NCBI GenBank assembly: GCA_900771425.1
Contig: CAAGNV010000081.1
Span: forward strand, 1-64,000
Reading direction: 5' to 3'
Length of the DNA: 64,000 bases
Source of the DNA: Bacteroidaceae bacterium
GTDB lineage: Bacteria; Bacteroidota; Bacteroidia; Bacteroidales; Bacteroidaceae
Below are positions 53,788 through 64,000 of this stretch, one piece after another (the first letter of the stretch is position 1; every line of letters begins with the position of its first letter). A program made the position numbers and the translations under genes. The notes beneath the pieces were generated by a model. It did not search any database. It was not told the DNA's origin and saw only the letters and a list, made by a program, of their open reading frames with translations.

Positions 53788-55983
53788 ATGCAAGAAACAT
53801 ATAATTATAAGGAGTTGTTCGACGAGATCCGCACACTCACGAACGACTTGATAGACGCTGAGGAATGGGAACGGATCAATGCCATCGCTGCAAACCTTAC
53901 GTCGGAAGCCATCAGCACGATTGAACCTTTCGGTCTCGACAAATACCTGTTCTACCTCCAGTCGGCAGTCATTACGGTCAAGGAGATGGAACCTTCGCGT
54001 CCTATCGTCATCAGCCAACTGCTGCTTTACCAGGTCGAAAACGGTCAGTTGAGTATTGAAGACGTAGCCAATGAGTTCGGCAAAGATGTCGAGCGCATTA
54101 TTCATGGATTGATGCGAGTAACTGAATTTACTACGAACAACCCCATCATTGAAACCGACAACTACCGCGACATGCTACTATCGCTTGCCGAGGACATGCG
54201 CGTCATCTTCATCATCATTGCCCAACGCGTGAACCTGATGCGCCAGATAAAGGAACTCGGAACCGATGAAGACCGCAAGCGTGTGTCGCGCGAAGCATCG
54301 TTCATGTACGTACCGATTGCTCATAAGCTGGGCCTTTACCTGTTGAAGTCGGAGATGGAAGACCTCTCGCTCAAGTATATTGAGCACGACGCCTTCTACA
54401 TGATAAAGGAGAAACTAAGTGCAACCAAGCGTACACGCGACCTTTACATACAGCAGTTCATTGCACCAGTCGAAGCACGTCTTGCCGCCGCCGGCCTTAA
54501 GTTCCACATCAAGGGACGCACCAAGAGCATCCACTCCATTTGGCAAAAGATGCAGAAGCAGAAGTGTCCGTTCGAGGGTATTTATGACCTTTTTGCCATA
54601 CGAATCATTCTCGACTCGGCTGAAGATAAGGAAAAAGCAGATTGTTGGCAAGCCTATTCCATCGTTACCGACATGTACAAACCGAATCCTAAGCGTCTGC
54701 GTGACTGGCTCAGTGTGCCCAAAAGCAATGGATACGAAAGCCTTCACACCACCGTCATGGGACCGGAAGGCAAGTGGGTTGAGGTACAAATCCGCACCGA
54801 ACGCATGGACGACATAGCCGAACATGGACTTGCCGCACATTGGCGATACAAGGGTGTGAAGTCGAGCAATGTAGGACTCGAGGACTGGCTTGCGGACATC
54901 CGTTCGGCACTCGAGTCACAACTACCGGCCGAAGACCAGATGACTGACCAGTTCAAAGTGGATCTTTACAGCGACGAGGTCTTTGTTTTCACACCGAAAG
55001 GCGACTTGCACAAACTGCCTAAGGGGGCGACTGTGCTCGACTTTGCCTTTGCCATTCACACGAACGTAGGGGCACATTGCTCCGGTGGTAAGGTCAACGG
55101 CAAGAATGTGCCGATGCGCACGAAACTGCAGACAGGCGACCAGGTCGAAATCCTTACCAGTCAGAACCAGCAGCCAAAGCGCGACTGGCTCAATTTTGCC
55201 ATTACGTCGAAAGCAAAGACCAAGATACGCCAGGCATTGCATGAGGAAGAGCAGAAGGCGGTGAGCATTGCCAAGGAGACTCTCGAGCGTAAGTTCCACA
55301 ACCGCAAGATTGACTATTCGGAGTCGGCAATGATGAAAACCATCAAACGCTATGGGTACAAGTACGCCAACGACTTTTACAAAGCCATCGCCGAAGAGGC
55401 ACTCGATGCCAACAAGGTCATTGACACTTATTCCGAAGAACTGAAACGTGAACTTGGCGAACTGGCTACTGCCGAGGTTCACAGCGCTGACACATTCAAG
55501 TTTGAGGAGATTAGCGACTCGATGCATAAGGGCGACAAGGATGTGTTGCTCATAGGTAATAATATAAAAGGTGTGGAGTACAACCTCGCCCGATGCTGTC
55601 GTCCAATATACGGTGACCCTATCGTGGGCTTCGTTACCATAAGCCGTGGCATCACCATCCACCGCGAAGACTGCCCCAACTGCCGTCACATGCAGGAAGG
55701 CATGGGCTACCGAATGGTTCCCGTCAACTGGGCAGAACAGGCAAGCGGTCAGTTCACCACTACCCTACACATCTTAGGTCACGACGATGTCGGCATCGTA
55801 AACAACATCACGAGTGTGATTCTCAAGGAGAGCAACATCACTCTGCGAGGCATCGACATCCACTCGAGCGAGGACGGTCTCTTTACCGGGAGCCTCACGC
55901 TGACAGTTGACAGCACTGCCCACCTGAAGCAGTTGACCAACAAACTAAAGATGGTCAAGGGCGTGAAGAACGTAAGTAGATAA
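53788..55983 (+). CDS. RelA/SpoT homologue with degenerate hydrolase domain
   Basis: A (p)ppGpp enzyme of 731 residues. The N-terminal HD domain is degenerate: where LLHDVVEDT is expected it reads LLLYQVENG (78-86), and the later metal-site segment ADRLHNMR reads AQRVNLMR (145-152). The synthetase region (about 240-355) is intact: KGRTKSIHSIWQKMQ, YDLFAIRI, KSNGYESLHTTV and EVQIRTERMDDIAEHG. TGS (about 405-465) and C-terminal ACT domains follow. It is therefore probably a synthetase-only RelA type. Start at 53788; the upstream frame runs over the promoter box. Confidence 0.93.
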   Translation: MQETYNYKELFDEIRTLTNDLIDAEEWERINAIAANLTSEAISTIEPFGLDKYLFYLQSAVITVKEMEPSRPIVISQLLLYQVENGQLSIEDVANEFGKDVERIIHGLMRVTEFTTNNPIIETDNYRDMLLSLAEDMRVIFIIIAQRVNLMRQIKELGTDEDRKRVSREASFMYVPIAHKLGLYLLKSEMEDLSLKYIEHDAFYMIKEKLSATKRTRDLYIQQFIAPVEARLAAAGLKFHIKGRTKSIHSIWQKMQKQKCPFEGIYDLFAIRIILDSAEDKEKADCWQAYSIVTDMYKPNPKRLRDWLSVPKSNGYESLHTTVMGPEGKWVEVQIRTERMDDIAEHGLAAHWRYKGVKSSNVGLEDWLADIRSALESQLPAEDQMTDQFKVDLYSDEVFVFTPKGDLHKLPKGATVLDFAFAIHTNVGAHCSGGKVNGKNVPMRTKLQTGDQVEILTSQNQQPKRDWLNFAITSKAKTKIRQALHEEEQKAVSIAKETLERKFHNRKIDYSESAMMKTIKRYGYKYANDFYKAIAEEALDANKVIDTYSEELKRELGELATAEVHSADTFKFEEISDSMHKGDKDVLLIGNNIKGVEYNLARCCRPIYGDPIVGFVTISRGITIHREDCPNCRHMQEGMGYRMVPVNWAEQASGQFTTTLHILGHDDVGIVNNITSVILKESNITLRGIDIHSSEDGLFTGSLTLTVDSTAHLKQLTNKLKMVKGVKNVSR

Positions 55984-55994
55984 AGACATGGACT

Positions 55995-56026
55995 TTTAGC
56001 CATTAGCCAATCGGCCAATGGCTAAA
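55995..56026. terminator. Bidirectional terminator between RSH and SulP genes
   Basis: Perfect 10-bp arms TTTAGCCATT and AATGGCTAAA, extended inside by GCC/GGC. It overlaps the SulP stop codon, and both genes converge on it. Confidence 0.7.
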
Positions 56027-57743
56027 TTCCTTTTGAACGTTCAATTGCCTCATTTATATTGGCGCAGATATTGTCAGAGCCAAGCAATTCATCAAATTTA
56101 TTCTTAAGCAAAATGGTGCGGACCTTGTCGTTCACGCCTGAAAGGATGACGCGTATGCCGTCCTGATGGCTCATTTCGATAAGGTTGTGCAGGTTGTGTA
56201 TGCCTGTAGAGTCGATGAAAGTAATCTGACGCATACGTATGATGCGCACTTTCGGACGCGGGCCTGCTAGGTTCGACATGATGTCTTCGAACTTGTTGGC
56301 TATACCAAAGAAGTAAGGACCGTTTATCTCATACACCTCGACTCCGTGAGGCACAACCAGTTGTTCCTGATGCCAGCGCACGCGAGCCTCTTCGTTGCTG
56401 CCAAGTTCGTCTTTTACCACATTGATTTCGGTCGTCTCCATCACTCGTTTCACAAAGGCGATGGCAGCGATGACGAGTCCCACCTCGATGGCGATGGTGA
56501 GGTCAAACACCACAGTAAGTACGAACGTGACGATGAGAATAGCCACGTCACTCTTTGGGTTCTTCAGCAATCCGCGTACCGTACGCCAGCCACTCATGTT
56601 GTATGAAACTATGACAAGCACACCTGCCAACGCTGCCATCGGTATGTATTCGGCAAGCGGCATGAGCACAAGTAGAATAAGCAGAAGTACGGCTGCATGG
56701 ATGATGCCGGCCACAGGAGTGCGTCCACCGTTATTTATGTTAGTCATGGTGCGGGCAATGGCTCCGGTAGCAGGGATGCCGCCGAACAGCGGAGTCACCA
56801 TGTTTGCCACTCCCTGGGCAATGAGTTCTGTGTTGGAATTGTGGTGGTCGCCTATAACACCGTCGGCCACGGCAGCAGAAAGCAACGACTCTATCGCACC
56901 CAGTATGGCGATGGTGAAGGCTACGGGCATGAGTTTCTGTATCATTGCCCATGTCACGTTAGGCACTTCTACGTCTGGCATTGATGCCTGAATCTTGAAG
57001 CGGTCGCCTATCGTGTCGATGCAGTCAATGCCATAATTGTTCTTGAGGATGAGTACCACAAGGGTCACGATAACGATTCCGTAGAGCGAACCAGGTATCT
57101 TGTTGAGCACAGGCACACGGCGGAGTAGTCGTGGCAGACCTGCGATAATCAGTATGGAGAGCACAGCCATGATGAAGTTCCAGAGGTTGAATGTGCTGAT
57201 ATTCTCGCAGTAGCACACCCATTTGCCTATAAAGTCGCCTGGAGTCTTGAGCGGAATGGTGGTAATGTTACCAGCCGCATCGGTCGCCTGCTGAGTAAGT
57301 CCGAGGATGTCCGACAGCTGGGTGGTGAAGATGGTCAGGGCAATACCTGCCGTAAAGCCCACGACTATAGGATAAGGTATGAACTTGATGACGGCTCCGA
57401 GTTTGCACAACCCGAGCACCACGAGCATGATGCCGGCAAGGATTGTAGCCACGGTAAGTCCCGAAAGTCCATATTCCGGGTTGTTCACGATGCCGTAGAT
57501 GATGACGATAAATGCACCTGTAGGTCCGCCTATCTGCACTTTCGTGCCTCCGAGCAGCGAGACGATGAAGCCTGCGATGATGGCCGTGACGATACCTTTC
57601 TCAGGCGATACACCCGATGCTATGCCGAATGCAATAGCGAGTGGCAAGGCCACAATACCCACGATGATACCAGCCATGAGGTCGGCTGAAAACTGTTTTC
57701 CGTTGTAATGACGTAGTGTGTTTAATAATTCCGGTTTGTCCAT
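56022..57743 (-). CDS. SulP-family anion transporter with STAS domain
   Basis: A 573-residue inner-membrane transporter with about twelve helices: IIVGIVALPLAIAFGIASG and GGTKVQIGGPTGAFIVII are hallmark segments, then a cytosolic STAS domain (about 440-560) with MRQITFIDSTGIHNL. SulP proteins carry sulfate, bicarbonate or dicarboxylates; which one is unknown here. The ATG at 57743 is used; the longer frame crosses the promoter box. Confidence 0.93.
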   Translation of the reverse strand: MDKPELLNTLRHYNGKQFSADLMAGIIVGIVALPLAIAFGIASGVSPEKGIVTAIIAGFIVSLLGGTKVQIGGPTGAFIVIIYGIVNNPEYGLSGLTVATILAGIMLVVLGLCKLGAVIKFIPYPIVVGFTAGIALTIFTTQLSDILGLTQQATDAAGNITTIPLKTPGDFIGKWVCYCENISTFNLWNFIMAVLSILIIAGLPRLLRRVPVLNKIPGSLYGIVIVTLVVLILKNNYGIDCIDTIGDRFKIQASMPDVEVPNVTWAMIQKLMPVAFTIAILGAIESLLSAAVADGVIGDHHNSNTELIAQGVANMVTPLFGGIPATGAIARTMTNINNGGRTPVAGIIHAAVLLLILLVLMPLAEYIPMAALAGVLVIVSYNMSGWRTVRGLLKNPKSDVAILIVTFVLTVVFDLTIAIEVGLVIAAIAFVKRVMETTEINVVKDELGSNEEARVRWHQEQLVVPHGVEVYEINGPYFFGIANKFEDIMSNLAGPRPKVRIIRMRQITFIDSTGIHNLHNLIEMSHQDGIRVILSGVNDKVRTILLKNKFDELLGSDNICANINEAIERSKGI

Positions 57744-57773
57744 AAAGTAAATGTATATTCCTAAAAACGGCTG

Positions 57774-57781
57774 CAAAGGTA
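57774..57781 (-). promoter_or_regulatory. -7 box for the SulP gene
   Basis: The minus strand reads TACCTTTG, 31 nt upstream of the ATG. The divergent MATE promoter lies 44 bp away; between them is an ATTCTCA triple repeat. Confidence 0.62.
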
Positions 57782-57824
57782 CAAATAATTGTCGATTCTC
57801 AATTCTCAATTCTCAATTAATTCG

Positions 57825-57832
57825 TACCTTTG
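57825..57832 (+). promoter_or_regulatory. -7 box for the MATE gene
   Basis: TACCTTTG, 40 nt upstream of the MATE ATG at 57872. Confidence 0.62.
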
Positions 57833-57871
57833 TACTCCGTTTGCAGAATAACAGGCAAGAAACAAGCAGAA

Positions 57872-59206
57872 ATGAAAGTAGAGTTAGCACGTCATTACGG
57901 TTACAAGCAGATTATCATCACGGCAATTCCTTCAATCGTGATGATGCTTGTGGTCTCAGTCTATAGCATTGTCGATGGGCTGTTCGTGTCGAACTATGCG
58001 GGCACCACGCCGTTTGCAGCCATCAATCTCATGTGGCCAGCCTTTATGTTAATCGGTGCGTTGGGCGTCATGGTCGGTACCGGCGGCTGTGCGCTCGTGG
58101 CAAAGACTATGGGCGAAGGACGGCGCGACGAGGCCAACCGCATCTTTTCCATGCTGGTAAAGGTTACCATCATAGGCGGCATACTGCTCAGCATCGTGTT
58201 CCTGTTACTGCTCCGTCCACTTGCCATACTGCTCGGAGCCGAAGGTCAACTGCTGACCGACAGCCTTATATACGGCGGCATACTTACTGTATTCCTCACT
58301 CCGTTTCTGCTGCAGATGCTCTTTCAACCATTCTTCATGACGGCTGAGCGCCCTACCCTCGGCACCCGTATGTCCATTGTCTGCGGATTGACAAACATGG
58401 TGTTCGACTTCCTTTTCATAGCCGTTTTCCATTGGGGCATAGCCGGTGCCGCCATCGCCACCATAATGGGTTTCTCGGTCGGAGGCTTTTATCCGCTCTA
58501 TTACTTTGCCTCGAAACGCAACAAGAGTTCGCTCCGTCTGGTCAAGGTGAACAGGATAAACTGGAGTTACATCCGCCAGACATGCTTCAACGGCTCGTCG
58601 GAATACGTCAGCAACATAGCCCTGTCGGTCGTAAGCATCTGCTACAACTCTCAACTCATTCACTTCATGGGCGAGAACGGAGTCGCTGCCTACGGCATTC
58701 TCATGTACATGGCTTATCTCTTTGCAGCGATATTCATCGGATACAACATCAGCATCTCGCCTATCATCAGCTACCACTACGGCGCCGGACACAAGGACGA
58801 ACTGCACAGCCTGCTGGTAAAGAGCCTGGTCATAGTAGGCGCAGCAGGTTTCTTACTTACACTCATATCCGAACTCACCGTCGCTCCTACATCGGCAATC
58901 TTCGTAGGCTACGACCCCGAACTGTTTGACCTGACCAAGCGTGCGTATGCCATCTACATGGTCAGTTTCATGCTCTTCGGCATCAATTACTTCGTATCGG
59001 CATTCTTTACAGCACTCAACAACGGCATCGTGTCGGCTGCTGCTGCATTTTCACGTACACTTATATTCGAAGTAGGTTCGGTATTTCTCCTGCCACTATT
59101 CTTCGGCATCGACTCCATCTGGTGGTCAGTCGATCTTGCCGACTTGCTTGCCCTTATCATGTCCATCATATTATTGAAGTGTTTCCGTCGCCGATACGGT
59201 TATTGA
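57872..59206 (+). CDS. MATE-family multidrug/metabolite exporter
   Basis: A 444-residue inner-membrane protein with twelve helices in two MatE halves: VYSIVDGLFVSNYAGTTPFAAINL in the first and ISPIISYHYGAGHKDEL in the second. MATE proteins export organic cations or metabolites using proton or sodium gradients. The ATG at 57872 is chosen because the frame start at 57830 is inside the promoter box. Confidence 0.93.
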   Translation: MKVELARHYGYKQIIITAIPSIVMMLVVSVYSIVDGLFVSNYAGTTPFAAINLMWPAFMLIGALGVMVGTGGCALVAKTMGEGRRDEANRIFSMLVKVTIIGGILLSIVFLLLLRPLAILLGAEGQLLTDSLIYGGILTVFLTPFLLQMLFQPFFMTAERPTLGTRMSIVCGLTNMVFDFLFIAVFHWGIAGAAIATIMGFSVGGFYPLYYFASKRNKSSLRLVKVNRINWSYIRQTCFNGSSEYVSNIALSVVSICYNSQLIHFMGENGVAAYGILMYMAYLFAAIFIGYNISISPIISYHYGAGHKDELHSLLVKSLVIVGAAGFLLTLISELTVAPTSAIFVGYDPELFDLTKRAYAIYMVSFMLFGINYFVSAFFTALNNGIVSAAAAFSRTLIFEVGSVFLLPLFFGIDSIWWSVDLADLLALIMSIILLKCFRRRYGY

Positions 59207-59225
59207 ATCACATAAATAATAGTTG

Positions 59226-59313
59226 TTCCGAAGAAGTGGACCTTCGGAGCAGAAGCAGTGGACCTTCGAGGTCGAAGAAGTGGACCTTCGGGGCAGAAGA
59301 ACCACTGCTTCGG
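59226..59313. repeat. 22-bp tandem array (class B)
   Basis: TTCG steps at 59243, 59265, 59287 and 59309, with a partial unit before them; units share AAGTGGACC or AGTGGACC. A hairpin ATGAGGGC/GCCCTCAT (59366-59393) follows. The remaining gap to ligA holds only the ligA terminator. Confidence 0.88.
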
Positions 59314-59485
59314 AAAACAATGAGCGGTCGCCCTATTTCATACAACCGCCCATCCAATAATTCTCATGAGGGCAAATAACCTTACGCCCTCATAACCTCA
59401 TTACATTACTATCTCACAACCTACTCATCACCTCCGTTCCCGAAGTATTTCCTTCGGGCTTCTCCCCTCATCTACAAACGAAAGA

Positions 59486-59521
59486 ACCACCGAAGTCAGC
59501 CTCTCAGCCGCCTTCGGTGGT
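59486..59521 (-). terminator. Terminator after ligA
   Basis: Arms ACCACCGAAG (59486-59495) and CTTCGGTGGT (59512-59521), with TCTTTCGTTT following on the minus strand. Confidence 0.75.
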
Positions 59522-59561
59522 CCTTATAAACAGTTTCCTACGACCTTGCCGTAGGTTTCGG

Positions 59562-61715
<2,154 letters not shown>

Positions 61716-61744
61716 TCATATCAAGCGCTGTATAGCTTCAACTC

Positions 61745-61898
61745 ATCCGTACGTGTCAGCAAAGTTGTCCGTACGTGTTGGCCTTCATGTCCGTATGTAT
61801 TGGCCTTTACGTCCGCATGCATTGGCCTTTACGTCCGCATGCATTGGCCTTTACGTCCGCATGTGTTGGCCTTCATGTCCGCATGCGTTTTTCCTCTT
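61745..61898. repeat. 22-bp tandem array (class A), seven units
   Basis: ATCC/GTCC steps at 61745, 61767, 61789, 61811, 61833, 61855 and 61877. Units read GTCC, GCATGC or GTACGT, then TTGGCC and TTTAC. It lies between ispE and ligA. Confidence 0.95.
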
Positions 61899-61914
61899 AT
61901 GCGCTTCCCTTGTT

Positions 61915-61935
61915 CCCGACAGTATGTCTGTCGGG
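61915..61935. terminator. Hairpin after ispE
   Basis: Perfect 8-bp arms CCCGACAG/CTGTCGGG with a 5-nt loop, 7 nt past the ispE stop. There is no T-run, so termination is uncertain. Confidence 0.5.
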
Positions 61936-61941
61936 CTTTCA

Positions 61942-62772
61942 TTACTCCAGCACTCTCTGCCTGCAGAAGTACCCAGCGAAGTGTTCATCCACAAAGTCAA
62001 CCGGTTCGTCAAATATGCCATATACACAGCTGCCGCTTCCCGACATCGAAGCGTACACGGCCCCAAGGTCATACAGTAGGTCCTTTATACCCGCTATTTC
62101 AGGGTATTTTGCAAAGACGCTCACTTCGAAGTCATTCTTCAAAAGTTCCTTCCATTCAGATAACGGGTGCGCAATCACTTCTGTCAGCGGTATCTCTGGT
62201 TGCTGAGGCTTAACAAGTCGGTAGGCATCAGGCGTAGAAACAAAGATGTCAGGCTTGACCAATACCACCGTCTTTCCCTTCAGCGAGAGGTCTATTGGGT
62301 GGAACTCGTTGCCTATGCCTGTAGCCAACACTGGCTGATTCTTGATAAAGAAAGCACAATCCGCACCCAATTCGGAAGCATACTGCTCCATCTGGCTGTC
62401 GGTCATGCCCAGCTGGAACTTGTCATTCAACGCCTTGATGGTGAATGCGGCATCACTACTTCCCCCACCAAGACCTGCACCCGTAGGTATGTGCTTGAAC
62501 AGAGTGAACGAACAAGCAGGAATGTCGAAGTCGCGCTGAATGATCCAATAGGCCTTGACAACCAAGTTGTCGTCAGGAGTTCCGTCGAGGACATTGCCCG
62601 TGACCTTGAGCAACGGAGCATCAGGAACTGCATTGCTTTGCGCAGTTGTAAGTTCGATTGCATCCTGCAGAGGAATTGGGTAGAACACTGTTTCAAGGTT
62701 GTGGTATCCGTCAGGACGCTTCTCGACCACATTCAGTCCTAAGTTTATCTTTGCATTTGGGTATATAATCAT
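61942..62772 (-). CDS. ispE: 4-diphosphocytidyl-2-C-methyl-D-erythritol kinase
   Basis: GHMP kinase of the MEP isoprenoid pathway. It opens [23 protein letters not shown]; the ATP loop is [15 protein letters not shown], and the C-terminal motif is [14 protein letters not shown]. Length (276) is normal. A -7 box lies about 84 nt upstream. PdxA at 13 kb belongs to the other pathway using deoxyxylulose phosphate. Confidence 0.96.
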   Translation of the reverse strand: MIIYPNAKINLGLNVVEKRPDGYHNLETVFYPIPLQDAIELTTAQSNAVPDAPLLKVTGNVLDGTPDDNLVVKAYWIIQRDFDIPACSFTLFKHIPTGAGLGGGSSDAAFTIKALNDKFQLGMTDSQMEQYASELGADCAFFIKNQPVLATGIGNEFHPIDLSLKGKTVVLVKPDIFVSTPDAYRLVKPQQPEIPLTEVIAHPLSEWKELLKNDFEVSVFAKYPEIAGIKDLLYDLGAVYASMSGSGSCVYGIFDEPVDFVDEHFAGYFCRQRVLE

Positions 62773-62855
62773 AACGTATAATTATTACAAGGTTAATACT
62801 AACACTGTATGCCTGTACGGTGGCAACAGCACTCATTTATTATTATAGACGCTTG

Positions 62856-62863
62856 CAAAGATA
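62856..62863 (-). promoter_or_regulatory. -7 box for ispE
   Basis: The minus strand reads TATCTTTG, 84 nt upstream of the ispE ATG. Confidence 0.58.
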
Positions 62864-62909
62864 AGGAAAAGAATCGGAATCAGCACAACATTATCCAAAG
62901 AAAATAGCA

Positions 62910-62917
62910 TACGTTTG
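62910..62917 (+). promoter_or_regulatory. Possible -7 box for the esterase gene
   Basis: TACGTTTG fits TAnnTTTG, but there is no -33 element and the leader would be about 135 nt. A weak call. Confidence 0.3.
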
Positions 62918-63007
62918 GCAACTTTCGCAATTTTATACACAAGTACAGCCGTGTTCTTTGCTGTCAAGATTAAACTTTCGACGAATAATGCAGTCAATAT
63001 AAAGTAA

Positions 63008-63967
<960 letters not shown>

Positions 63968-64000
63968 GGTTAACATAACGCAACATTAAGTGGCAAGCTT

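Overview
The window looks like chromosome from a Bacteroidales bacterium, most likely Prevotellaceae-like. Many genes have the Bacteroidetes promoter signature (TTTG or ATTG, 19 nt, then TAnnTTTG). The tRNA-Leu gene does not encode CCA. Other lineage signs are a Bacteroidetes/Chlamydia-type V-ATPase operon, DUF4837 and TIGR04076 proteins, many lipoproteins, and GH51 and GH127/146 arabinofuranosidases. I see no phage, insertion sequence, CRISPR array or rRNA. Almost everything is housekeeping, and no gene looks clearly broken.

Layout. 0.3-6.6 kb: minus-strand block tolC-like, ruvX, def, TPR protein, small lipoprotein, RluA-type pseudouridine synthase. 6.6-7.1 kb: non-coding gap holding a dif-like XerCD site, a 22-bp repeat array and a terminator. 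7.1-17.7 kb: minus-strand run glyA, rlmN, DUF4837, pdxA, a flippase-like membrane protein, a nucleotidyltransferase/ATP-grasp fusion, a CDP-alcohol phosphatidyltransferase, a HAD hydrolase and GH51. The middle four genes look like a polar head-group or lipid pathway. 18-22.6 kb: orphan histidine kinase, ndk, M23/LysM peptidase, NhaC-type antiporter. 22.6-28.6 kb: flavodoxin lipoprotein, flavin reductase, Dabb protein, tRNA-Leu(UAG), acyl-CoA dehydrogenase with etfA and etfB. 28.9-31.6 kb: C1 peptidase, TPM protein, LemA. 32.1-40.6 kb: V-ATPase operon (E, DUF2764, A, B, D, I, K) running into trmD. 40.9 kb: a likely small RNA. 41-44.5 kb: dapA, aminotransferase, LolE-like permease. 44.6-47.5 kb: rsmD, a membrane-anchored unknown, a RecD-like helicase. 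47.7-53.5 kb: GH127/146 enzyme, TIGR04076 protein, nitroreductase lipoprotein, then S4 protein, pth and rplY. 53.8-64 kb: a RelA/SpoT homologue with a degenerate hydrolase domain, SulP transporter, MATE transporter, ligA, ispE and a secreted CE1-like esterase.

Three non-coding signals stand out. First, the octamer GGGTAGGG, which fits the E. coli FtsK-orienting KOPS consensus GGGNAGGG, occurs ten times exactly. The four copies up to 5.8 kb lie on the plus strand and the six copies from 9.06 kb on lie on the minus strand. The switch brackets the dif-like site at 6794-6821, so the window probably contains the replication terminus. Second, thirteen intergenic arrays are built of units repeating every 22 bp (two arrays every 21 bp) but with four unrelated unit sequences, nearly always at a gene 3' end. 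Third, a minus-strand transcription unit of about 100 nt at 40.88-40.98 kb has a full promoter, two hairpins and a terminator but no gene.
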